From UBA6168 sp041752395 (GTDB lineage Bacteria > Bacteroidota > Bacteroidia > Chitinophagales > Saprospiraceae): a stretch of 6,378 nt of DNA. This document shows positions 1-5,359 of this stretch, one piece after another (positions within the stretch are counted from its first letter, which is position 1; each line of letters starts with the position of its first letter). Both the position numbers and the translations under genes were made by a program. Under the pieces are notes generated by a model, which saw only the letters and a list, made by a program, of their open reading frames with translations, was not told the origin of the DNA and ran no database searches. The stretch covers positions 1 to 6,378 of the forward strand of contig JBGSWN010000041.1 in the NCBI GenBank assembly GCA_041752395.1, read 5' to 3'.

Positions 1-140
1 CCCTTCTCGATTTCGTTCAGGTAGGAGATGGACATGCCGGTTTGCTTCGCAAAATCAGCGAAATTCAGACCACGGGCTTGACGCAACTGCTTGAGTTTCA
101 ACCCGAAAATGATGCGCTCGTTGGGCGATTTCTGGCTCAT
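1..140 (-). CDS. XRE-family helix-turn-helix transcriptional regulator (N-terminal part only)
   Basis: Reading leftward from the ATG at 138-140 gives 46 codons and then the window edge, so the C-terminal part is missing. The protein begins MSQKSPNERIIFGLKLKQLR and continues as a Cro/CI-type HTH: residues about 10-46 contain a first helix (GLKLKQLRQARG), a second helix (FADFAKQTG) and a recognition helix ending in SISYLNEIEKG, the usual XRE signature. It should bind DNA in the cytoplasm. In Bacteroidota, regulators with this kind of N-terminus often carry an ImmA/IrrE-like metallopeptidase domain after the HTH and reach about 500 residues; whether this one does cannot be seen. The start is supported by a -7 promoter element four bases upstream. 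It lies 153 bp downstream of mvaA on the same strand but probably has its own transcript. Confidence 0.85.
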   Translation of the reverse strand, partial: MSQKSPNERIIFGLKLKQLRQARGLNFADFAKQTGMSISYLNEIEK

Positions 141-144
141 GGGG

Positions 145-152
145 CAAAGGTA
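145..152 (-). promoter_or_regulatory. Bacteroidota -7 promoter element in front of the XRE regulator
   Basis: On the minus strand this reads TACCTTTG, an exact match to the Bacteroidota housekeeping -7 consensus TAnnTTTG. Only CCCC separates it from the ATG, so transcription would start at or within a few bases of the start codon, giving a leaderless or nearly leaderless mRNA. No good TTG-type -33 element is evident 17-20 bp upstream, so strength is uncertain. Confidence 0.55.
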
Positions 153-265
153 GGGGGAATGGGGCGAATTTTCGCAGCGTTATGGGAGGAGAGGATTTAT
201 GCAGCAGCTATTTTTAGCGAAAACTTTTTGGCGTGATAAGCGAGGAGGATGGGAACACGGATTGG

Positions 266-281
266 GCGGATGCTGCGGATG
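266..281. repeat. Short direct repeat GCGGATG in the mvaA-XRE intergenic region
   Basis: GCGGATG occurs at 266-272 and again at 275-281, a 9-bp period, inside a GGAT-rich stretch (about 246-285) that does not look coding. The stretch lies just downstream of the mvaA stop codon. It resembles low-complexity intergenic repeats that some Bacteroidota genomes carry in many copies, but only one copy is visible here. The rest of the 141-293 gap shows the promoter element and no convincing terminator. Confidence 0.35.
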
Positions 282-293
282 AAAAGGGAATTT

Positions 294-1634
294 TTATGCC
301 TCCACATTCATCCTAAGTTGCTCTAAATATTCCCGAACGGCCGTAAACGATACTGGTTTACCCTCAAAATATTTCATCACCTCCGCTGCTTCACCACCGT
401 TTGCACCAAGGTGGTTGAGGATATTGGCTAAGTGCATTTTCATGTGCCCAGACTGTATGCCCGTGGTCACGAGCGAGCGAACGGCGGCGAAGTTTTGCGC
501 CAAACCTGTGCAAGCGATAATCATCATGAGTTCTTCTGCCGAAGGGTTACCGAGCATTTCCAGCGAAAGCTTGGCGATGGGGTGGAGCTTCGTCAGGCCG
601 CCCACCGTGCCAAGCGCCAACGGCAAGTCGAGCCAGAACCGGAATATACCGTTTTCAATGGTGCAGTGGCTGAGGCTGCGGTATTGGCCGTCACGGGCAG
701 CGAAAGTGTGGCAGCCTGCCTCCACAGCCCGAAAGTCATTGGCGGTGGCCAGCACCACGGCGTCCACGCCGTTGAAGATGCCCTTGTTGTGCGTGGTGGC
801 ACGATGCGGGTCGAGATAGGCGATGCGCACGGCCTTGCGGAATTTTTCTGCCAAAACCGCTGCGCCCAATTTATTGTCAAATGGGCCGAGCGCATCCACG
901 GGGCATTCCACCCAAGCTCGCACGAGGCATTCGGGCGTGTAATTGCTGAGGATGGACATGATAATGGTCACGTCCCGCTCGTCACCCTCGTCGAAGATGG
1001 GGTGCGAGGCGATGAACCTATCGAGCGTTTTTGCGAAGCACTCCAACACTGAATTGATGAAATTGGCGCCCATGCTGTCGCAGGTCTCAAAGGAGACTTT
1101 CAATTGGTAGTAGCCCGGTTCTTGGTCGGTGAAGTTGATGAGTTCAATGTCGGTGACGCCGCCGCCCCGCCTTTCCATGTTGACGGTGATGGGCGCTGCA
1201 TCTAGCCGCAGTTCAGTTTTTAGTTCTTCGAAAACGCTTTCCAGCTTGCGTACATCGCCACTCCACGAGAAGTGGACTTGTCCTAATTTTTTGATTCCCA
1301 ATACTTTAGCATGAAAGCCACCCCGGTCGAGCCAGTATTTGGCGGCACTGCTGGCAGCGGCCACCACCGAGCTTTCCTCGATGACCATCGGCACGGCGTA
1401 AACCCTGCCGTTTATCAAAAAATTGGGAGCCACGCCGAAGGGCATGGGGAAGTTGCTGAGGGTATTTTCGCTGAAGCCGTCGAGCAGGCGCTGTTGCTCC
1501 TCGTCGGGGTTCCACCAGCGCATGAGTTCCTCTTTAGCCTGAGCTGGATTTGGAAAAAAATGCTCCGCCACCCATTTTACCTTGTCGAGTTTGGAGAGTT
1601 TTGAAAAACCGGAGATGGTTTTATTGTCGCTCAT
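294..1634 (-). CDS. mvaA: Class II (MvaA-type) 3-hydroxy-3-methylglutaryl-CoA reductase
   Basis: A 446-residue protein, slightly longer than the ~430 residues of Pseudomonas mevalonii HMG-CoA reductase, which it matches along its length. The enzyme interconverts HMG-CoA and mevalonate with NAD(P)H in the cytoplasm. Visible landmarks: an EN pair at 56-57; VPMVIEESSVVAAAS at 81-95 with catalytic Glu87 (Glu83 in P. mevalonii); GGGVTDIEL near 157-165; DSMGAN at 186-191 in the cofactor-binding part; THNKGIFNG at 281-289 with catalytic Lys284; ATANDFRAVEAG with catalytic Asp300; GTVGGLTKLHP near 342-351; and GHMKMHLANI with catalytic His397. All four catalytic residues are present. There are no membrane segments, as expected for class II. 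P. mevalonii uses its enzyme to degrade mevalonate, but next to an IPP isomerase gene this one is inferred to be biosynthetic. It starts 3 bp after fni stops. The NADH/NADPH preference is not resolved. Confidence 0.95.
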   Translation of the reverse strand: MSDNKTISGFSKLSKLDKVKWVAEHFFPNPAQAKEELMRWWNPDEEQQRLLDGFSENTLSNFPMPFGVAPNFLINGRVYAVPMVIEESSVVAAASSAAKYWLDRGGFHAKVLGIKKLGQVHFSWSGDVRKLESVFEELKTELRLDAAPITVNMERRGGGVTDIELINFTDQEPGYYQLKVSFETCDSMGANFINSVLECFAKTLDRFIASHPIFDEGDERDVTIIMSILSNYTPECLVRAWVECPVDALGPFDNKLGAAVLAEKFRKAVRIAYLDPHRATTHNKGIFNGVDAVVLATANDFRAVEAGCHTFAARDGQYRSLSHCTIENGIFRFWLDLPLALGTVGGLTKLHPIAKLSLEMLGNPSAEELMMIIACTGLAQNFAAVRSLVTTGIQSGHMKMHLANILNHLGANGGEAAEVMKYFEGKPVSFTAVREYLEQLRMNVEA

Positions 1635-1637
1635 AAT

Positions 1638-2696
1638 TTATCGCACCCTTAAAAATGAATTTGCCACTTCCAGCCCCCGCACCTGCGCCGCTACGTAGTC
1701 TCGCAGCTCGTCGTATTCGCCCCGTGCATGCTTCAAAAAACTGGAAGCTTGGCCATAAACGCTGGGCAAATGTAGCTTATTCGTCAGGTAATATCCGTCG
1801 AGAAAACTAGTGACGCCACCGGAAATGATGACCTGCTGGCAGCGCATTTTGTCGCCCAATTCTTCTTTGATTTGGTTGGTAAAATCCACCATTTCGGCTG
1901 CAGTGTGGCCTACTTGTGCCAGTTGCTGATAAATTTCTTGGTTGTTTTTGTCGCTTCGCAACAATTCCAATTTGGCGAAATTGGTGCCACCACTGGCCGC
2001 AAAATCCACCGCTTGCAACGGTAGTTGGAACAGCGCTCGCAAGCTCTCAATGCCCATCCCTTGCCCGACTTCCTTCACGATGATTTTCAGTTCGGGCATT
2101 TGCTCCAAAATGGTCGAAATCGTATCGAGCGGTGCCCGTTTGAAACGGTCGCCTTCAGGTTGCAGCCATTCTTGGAGCGGGTTCACGTGTATGATGAGGC
2201 CGTCGGCTTGCAGCTTATCGAGCAGGGCAGTCACTCGCCAAGGTTCCTGATTATCAATGAGTTGCTCCAACTGTGCGATGCCGAGATTAGCGTACAACGG
2301 CAAGTCGTCACCAATAAGGTGACGCACAGCGAAATCCTCCAGTGTGTCATCGGAGAAGAGCAGCGAACGGCAGGAGCCGAGGCCCATGCCCATGCCGAAT
2401 TCGGCGCAGGCCCGTGCAAGGTTGTGGTTGATGGTATGCGCCCAGTCCGTGCCGCCAGTCATGCTGCTGACCCAAAGGGGCGTCCGCAGCGTTTTACCCA
2501 AAAAAGAAAACGGCGGCAAATTGCCCGGCTGTGGGTGCGCCGACAGCAGTGGCTCATAGAAGAACCGCCCATCTACCTCGCCATGCTGCACTTGCGAGCG
2601 GAAAGCCATTTCGATATGGTCCCGCTTACGGGCGGCGGCGGTTGGGTCGTCTGACTGTTTCGGCTTTATTTCAAGATGATCCATTGTTGCAAACAT
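1638..2696 (-). CDS. fni: Type 2 (FMN-dependent) isopentenyl-diphosphate delta-isomerase
   Basis: A 352-residue TIM-barrel flavoprotein, normal in length for type 2 IDI, that interconverts IPP and DMAPP using reduced FMN and Mg2+. Seen in order: RKRDH at 23-27 (diphosphate binding); SSMTGG at 78-83; MGLGSCRSLL at 104-113; NLGIAQL at 137-143; HVNPLQEWLQPEGD at 170-183, containing the expected catalytic Gln175 and Mg-binding Glu176; VKEVGQGMG at 207-215; DFAASGGTNF at 231-240; and SGGVTS at 292-297. The C-terminal FMN-phosphate segment normally reads close to GADAVG; here it is LPSVYG at 310-315, a divergent form. An alternative start at Met5 (2684), MDHLEIKPKQ, fits the usual N-terminus at least as well. 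No clear Shine-Dalgarno site precedes either ATG. It is the first gene of the operon with mvaA. Confidence 0.93.
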   Translation of the reverse strand: MFATMDHLEIKPKQSDDPTAAARKRDHIEMAFRSQVQHGEVDGRFFYEPLLSAHPQPGNLPPFSFLGKTLRTPLWVSSMTGGTDWAHTINHNLARACAEFGMGMGLGSCRSLLFSDDTLEDFAVRHLIGDDLPLYANLGIAQLEQLIDNQEPWRVTALLDKLQADGLIIHVNPLQEWLQPEGDRFKRAPLDTISTILEQMPELKIIVKEVGQGMGIESLRALFQLPLQAVDFAASGGTNFAKLELLRSDKNNQEIYQQLAQVGHTAAEMVDFTNQIKEELGDKMRCQQVIISGGVTSFLDGYYLTNKLHLPSVYGQASSFLKHARGEYDELRDYVAAQVRGLEVANSFLRVR

Positions 2697-2709
2697 CGGG
2701 AAAGATTTT

Positions 2710-2741
2710 CAAAAGTTGGTTAAATGCTGTGGGGTTAACAA
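2710..2741 (-). promoter_or_regulatory. Candidate promoter of the fni-mvaA operon
   Basis: On the minus strand, AACTTTTG (2710-2717) matches TAnnTTTG at all but the first base, and a TTG (2739-2741) lies 21 bp upstream, within the loose spacing range for Bacteroidota promoters. Transcription would begin near 2704, about 8 bases before the ATG at 2696 or 20 before the ATG at 2684. The match is imperfect. Confidence 0.35.
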
Positions 2742-2815
2742 TGGAGGTGTGTATTGGTTTTAGATTAACCTTTTATCAACCAAAGCTTTTCCTTTCTTTT
2801 GTCCAAAATTAAAAC

Positions 2816-3688
2816 ATGCAAAACACCACCGTCATCCTACTTTGCCTAACACTCTTCGGCTGTATTGGCAGCAAGCGTTTCACCGCCACCGACCTCACTC
2901 CCGAAGACTCTTTCAGTGAAAACTGCGAAGGCCCCAATGTGGACAAGGCAGGCAATTTGTACGTCGTGAATTATCAGCGAAACGGAACGGTGGGCGTCAT
3001 TACGCCCGAAGGCAAGGCTTCCGTTTTTGTGGAATTACCAGAAGGTAGCATCGCCAACGCCATCCGTTTTGACAGCAAGGGCGATATGCTGCTGGCGGAT
3101 TTTTCTAGTCATAACGTTTTGAAAATCAATCCTTCCACGAAAAAGGTATCGGTCTATTGCCACGACGACCGCTTCAACCAACCCAATGACCTCTGCATCA
3201 CAAGGGGCGATGTTGTTTTCGCCAGTGACCCGAATTGGAAGGACGGCACTGGACAGGTTTGGCGCATCATGCCCGATGCGAAAGCGAACATTGCCGCAGA
3301 CAACATGGGCACCACCAATGGTATCGAACTCAGTCCTGACGAACAGACGCTTTATGTGAACGAGTCGGTGCAACTGAACGTCTGGGCCTTCGACGTATCG
3401 CTCACGGGCGAACTAAGTAACAAGCGGCTATTTCATCATTTCGATGACTTCGGAATGGATGGTATGAAATGCGATAAACAGGGCAACCTCTATGTTACCC
3501 GCTACGGCAAAGGCGTTGTGGCCGTGTTTTCACCAAAAGGAAAACTGCTTCGAGAGATACCACTCAAGGGCAAAAAGACGAGCAACTTAGCCTTTGGTGG
3601 CAAAGACGGCAAAACGGTGTACGTCACCTTACAGGACCGCAAGTGTGTGGAGACTTTTCGAAATGATGTGGCTGGAAAGGGGTATTGA
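2816..3688 (+). CDS. SMP-30/gluconolactonase-like beta-propeller lipoprotein
   Basis: A 290-residue protein beginning with a short hydrophobic segment (TTVILLCLTL) and a lipobox LFGC, so Cys16 is the likely lipidation site and the mature protein is predicted to be membrane-anchored outside the cytoplasm. The n-region MQNTT has no Lys or Arg, which is unusual; an in-frame stop two codons upstream rules out a longer start. The rest shows repeated propeller blades (GNLYVV, GDMLLADF, GNLYVTRYG). Residues matching the SMP-30 metal site are visible: Glu38 (CEGP), Asn124 (QPND), Asn168 (TTNG) and Asp215 (MDGMKCD). Family members hydrolyse sugar lactones or related esters; the substrate here is unknown. 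No surface-export signal of the K/Q-plus-acidic type follows Cys16. The gene is divergent from fni and convergent with the sigma/anti-sigma module, so its context gives no pathway. Confidence 0.85.
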   Translation: MQNTTVILLCLTLFGCIGSKRFTATDLTPEDSFSENCEGPNVDKAGNLYVVNYQRNGTVGVITPEGKASVFVELPEGSIANAIRFDSKGDMLLADFSSHNVLKINPSTKKVSVYCHDDRFNQPNDLCITRGDVVFASDPNWKDGTGQVWRIMPDAKANIAADNMGTTNGIELSPDEQTLYVNESVQLNVWAFDVSLTGELSNKRLFHHFDDFGMDGMKCDKQGNLYVTRYGKGVVAVFSPKGKLLREIPLKGKKTSNLAFGGKDGKTVYVTLQDRKCVETFRNDVAGKGY

Positions 3689-3767
3689 GATATTAAGTGA
3701 TTAAGATATTGGTAAAGCACTGGCTTTCAATATCTGAATACCACAATATCTTAATATCAAATAGATA
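3681..3767. repeat. AT-rich inverted array of 8-bp units between convergent genes
   Basis: Between the lipoprotein stop and the anti-sigma stop, the left half reads as four 8-bp units (GGTATTGA, GATATTAA, GTGATTAA, GATATTGG, 3681-3712). The right half holds their reverse complements in the same 8-bp phase (CAATATCT, GAATACCA, CAATATCT, TAATATCA, 3728-3759). The best single stem is 12 bp and perfect, 3700-3711 with 3744-3755. It could end transcription from both sides, but it lacks a GC-rich stem and a clear U-tract, so terminator function is only a possibility. Confidence 0.6.
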
Positions 3768-3771
3768 TGGG

Positions 3772-4026
3772 TCAAATACTTCGACCGTTGGAAGTGGAGT
3801 GGATTTTCTCCTTGATGGAAAGGATAAGGGAAGGCGAAACAGTTTTGCGATGGATGCGGCTGCGCACAAACTCACGGAAGCTTTGCTCTTTGGCTAACAT
3901 GTCACGGTATTCGGGATTGCTTTTTATTTCTTCGAGCATTTCACGTTCTGCGTCTGGTGTCAGTTCGTTATCGAGGAGAAGGTTGAGACGGGTGACAAAA
4001 TCTTGACCGGTTTGATAGTTTTTCAT
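3772..4026 (-). CDS. Small anti-sigma-factor-like protein without zinc-binding cysteines
   Basis: An 84-residue soluble, charged protein, start chosen at the ATG 4024-4026 (MKNYQTGQDF). It resembles small anti-sigma factors found after ECF sigma genes in Bacteroidota: LNLLLDNELTPDAEREM (15-30), a middle helix, then EQSFREFVRSRIHRKTVSP (47-65) and a short C-terminal helix. In relatives the middle part carries an HxxxCxxC zinc motif; here the equivalent stretch, EEIKSNPEYRDML (32-44), has no Cys or His, and the whole protein has no Cys. It has no membrane segment, so it would act in the cytoplasm, probably on the sigma factor encoded upstream on the same strand. An in-frame ATG at 4087-4089 would add 21 residues, with a GGAG six bases upstream; I judge it less likely because the added residues do not resemble the family. 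The functional call rests on pattern similarity and position. Confidence 0.6.
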   Translation of the reverse strand: MKNYQTGQDFVTRLNLLLDNELTPDAEREMLEEIKSNPEYRDMLAKEQSFREFVRSRIHRKTVSPSLILSIKEKIHSTSNGRSI

Positions 4027-4238
4027 CGCAAAATAAATTTGTAGCTCTGCTGACGGTTGTGCCTGATAACCAACAACTTGCACAACCATGGCGGACTCCC
4101 ACGCCCGTCACAAAGCCATCGGAGGGCCAAGTGAATGCGGGCAAGTTATCGTTCAAAATTGTGCGAATCATTTCTCTTTTTAATTGATTGTCAGTGCAAA
4201 ATTTGCCAGAAAAGACGGGTTCAGAAATGGCTTAAATT
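4027..4238 (-). other. Leader region between the sigma-factor terminator and the anti-sigma gene
   Basis: About 210 bases with no gene I can support. It holds an ATG at 4169-4171 preceded by AAAGAGA, opening a frame that starts MIRTILNDNLPAFTWPSDGF and then runs out of frame into the anti-sigma gene, and a second ATG (4087-4089) in frame with the anti-sigma gene. A third frame ends in a TGA that overlaps the 4026 ATG as ATGA. These could be a leader peptide, remnants of a frameshifted N-terminus, or chance. A weak TATTTTG sits just before the 4026 start. Confidence 0.3.
4055..4087 (-). promoter_or_regulatory. Inverted repeat (possible RNA hairpin) upstream of the anti-sigma start
   Basis: GGTTGTG (4055-4061) and CACAACC (4081-4087) form a perfect 7-bp inverted repeat with 19 bases between, ending 29 bases upstream of the chosen anti-sigma start. 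The loop also contains ACCAACAA, which could pair alternatively with the same GGTTGT arm. It may be a control hairpin or operator; chance cannot be excluded. Confidence 0.25.
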
Positions 4239-4288
4239 AAAAAAAGGCTGAACGGCCAAGGTGCATAACCCTGCTTGGCCATTCAACC
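4239..4288 (-). terminator. Strong intrinsic terminator after the sigma-factor gene
   Basis: Two bases downstream of the sigma-gene stop codon, the minus-strand transcript forms a 15-position stem (4274-4288 with 4246-4260) containing the perfect core GGCCAAG/CTTGGCC, with two mismatched positions and a 13-base loop. It is followed at once by seven T residues (4245-4239). This is a textbook Rho-independent terminator. It separates the sigma gene from the anti-sigma-like gene. Confidence 0.88.
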
Positions 4289-4290
4289 GT

Positions 4291-4863
4291 TTATCCTCTT
4301 TTATCTTCGTAACCGAGTTGCTCGGCGTACGTTTTCAGTTTCTCTTTCAATAAGTTCCGGGCACGGTGCAGCCTAGACCGCACGGTTCCAATCGGGATGT
4401 CCAAGATTGAGGCGATTTCGTCGTACTTGAAGTCTTCGACATCGCTCAGCAGAATGACCGTACGGAAGTCTACTGGCAGTTGGTTGATGGCCAGCGTCAC
4501 CTCGTCACCAATCAGGTACTGGAACATTTCCTCTCGCATTTCCATGCCGCTAGTCAGCGGTGTGTCCTGCTTGTCCTGATAGATGACATAGTCTTGCAAC
4601 TCCACCCGGTTCGGCATCTTCACTTTCCGGCGGTACTCGTTGATGAAGGCGTTTTTGGCGATGGTGAAAAGCCAAGCCTTGGCATTGGTGCCCGCTTCAT
4701 ACTTGTCAACGAAGCGCCATGCCTTCATCAGTGCCTCCTGGAACAGGTCATTGGCATCGTCCTCGTTACCTGTTAGGTGGTAAGCGAAGTTGTAAAGTGC
4801 ATCGGAATGAGGCATGAATTCATCCTCAAAAATGCCCTCGAAATAAGTGGCTTTGTTGGTCAT
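4291..4863 (-). CDS. RpoE-like (ECF) RNA polymerase sigma factor
   Basis: A 190-residue sigma-70-family protein of ECF size with just two domains. Region 2 (about 20-82) includes DALYNFAYHLTGNEDDANDLFQ, then KAWLFTIAKNAFINEYRR, the core-binding and -10-recognition helices. Region 4 (about 122-175) includes LPVDFRTVILLSDVEDFKYDE and the DNA-binding turn IASILDIPIGTVRSRLHRAR, which contacts the -35 element. There are no regions 1 or 3 and no extra C-terminal domain. I chose the ATG at 4861-4863 (MTNKATYFEGIF) because related Bacteroidota proteins begin this way; in-frame ATGs at 4872 and 4965 also exist, the last adding 34 residues that look untranslated. No clear Shine-Dalgarno site is seen. 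The gene lies downstream of the rRNA operon and upstream of a likely anti-sigma partner. Its regulon is not deducible here. Confidence 0.92.
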   Translation of the reverse strand: MTNKATYFEGIFEDEFMPHSDALYNFAYHLTGNEDDANDLFQEALMKAWRFVDKYEAGTNAKAWLFTIAKNAFINEYRRKVKMPNRVELQDYVIYQDKQDTPLTSGMEMREEMFQYLIGDEVTLAINQLPVDFRTVILLSDVEDFKYDEIASILDIPIGTVRSRLHRARNLLKEKLKTYAEQLGYEDKRG

Positions 4864-4957
4864 TAGTACCATAACATACTTGTTTTCAGTTGATTCTCCC
4901 CGTGGTTGAGGAGAGCCAAGGCCTGTGCCCACTTGGTAAAGGCATTGCCGTGCAGGC

Positions 4958-4987
4958 TTAAACACCTTGCGTTCTGAAAAAAGTTCC
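4958..4987 (-). promoter_or_regulatory. Candidate ECF-type promoter of the sigma-factor gene
   Basis: On the minus strand, GGAACTT (4981-4987) is identical to the classical RpoE -35 element, and GTTTAA (4958-4963) follows after 17 bases where the enterobacterial -10 is GTCTAA. Transcription would begin near 4950, leaving a leader of about 85 bases. This would fit autoregulation, but the promoter preference of this Bacteroidota sigma factor is unknown and the T-run makes part of the match cheap. Confidence 0.35.
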
Positions 4988-5042
4988 TAAAGCTAAATTT
5001 TTTATGAAAAATGCAGGAAGGGTAGGGAGGAAAAGATGCTTT

Positions 5043-5084
5043 AAAACAGAAAAGGCTCTGTGAAATGAATCACAGGGCCTTTTC
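5043..5084 (-). terminator. rRNA operon terminator
   Basis: Sixteen bases past the 3' end of 5S, the minus-strand transcript has a stem GAAAAGGCCCTGTG (5084-5071) pairing with CACAGAGCCTTTTC (5062-5049) with one mismatch and an 8-base loop, followed by TGTTTT. The U-tract is partly inside the stem. Position and shape fit the end of the ribosomal RNA operon. Confidence 0.78.
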
Positions 5085-5100
5085 AAAAAATAAAAAAAGA

Positions 5101-5212
5101 GTTGGCGGCGACCTACTCTCCCGGCCTTTAGGGCCAGTACCATCGGCGCAGAGGGGCTTAACTGCTCTGTTCGGAATGGGAAGAGGTGATCCCCCTCGCT
5201 AAAGCCACCAAC
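5101..5212 (-). rRNA. rrf: 5S ribosomal RNA
   Basis: The minus strand gives a complete 5S rRNA of about 112 bases. Its ends pair as helix I over nine positions: GTTGGTGGC at the 5' end (5212-5204) and GCCGCCAAC at the 3' end (5109-5101). The inside carries the conserved CCCATTCCGAACAGAG loop and the GGGAGAGTAGGTCG segment near the 3' end. It is the last gene of the rRNA operon, followed by a terminator. The ends may be off by one or two bases. Confidence 0.93.
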
Positions 5213-5359
5213 ATGTCTTGGATGATGCCAACAAAGGCATCACGACAGACGGGGATCGAGAAAGAAGTACTTTTGGTGAAGAGCGCCCCTGCGGGCGGGA
5301 CAGTCCGTGCCAGGACATGCCTTGCTGTTGCGTCAAAATCCTTTCAAATGAATTTGAAA
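5213..5359 (-). other. 23S-5S internal transcribed spacer
   Basis: About 147 bases between 23S and 5S with no tRNA. It holds several small hairpins likely to guide rRNA processing: TGATGCC/GGCATCA (5223-5229 with 5236-5242) close to the 5S 5' end, CGCCC/GGGCG (5284-5288 with 5293-5297), and the near-palindrome TTTCAAAT/ATTTGAAA (5342-5349 with 5352-5359) next to the 23S 3' end. The processing role is inferred. Confidence 0.7.

Noticed and set aside
432..1052. A 206-codon open frame on the plus strand
   Set aside because: It lies antisense inside mvaA, whose protein shows all four catalytic residues. The antisense translation is rich in His, Arg and Ala with no recognisable motif, as expected for a shadow of a GC-rich gene.
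2025..2654. A 209-codon open frame on the plus strand
   Set aside because: It is antisense to fni across its best-conserved motifs and shows no domain pattern of its own.
3697..3897. Plus-strand 66-codon open frame after the lipoprotein gene
   Set aside because: It begins in the inverted octamer array and continues antisense to the anti-sigma-like gene; no motif supports it.
4916..4936. CCAAG/CTTGG inverted repeat in the sigma-gene leader, echoing the terminator stem
   Set aside because: Only five paired bases with no U-tract; the resemblance to the 4246-4288 stem is probably chance.
4864..4965. Longer sigma-factor start at 4965
   Set aside because: The extra 34 residues do not resemble the family N-terminus, and the stretch overlaps the predicted transcription start and leader.
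4958..5143. A 61-codon minus-strand open frame between 5S and the sigma gene
   Set aside because: It starts inside 5S rRNA and runs through the rRNA terminator and the sigma-gene promoter region; no start signal or family resemblance is seen.
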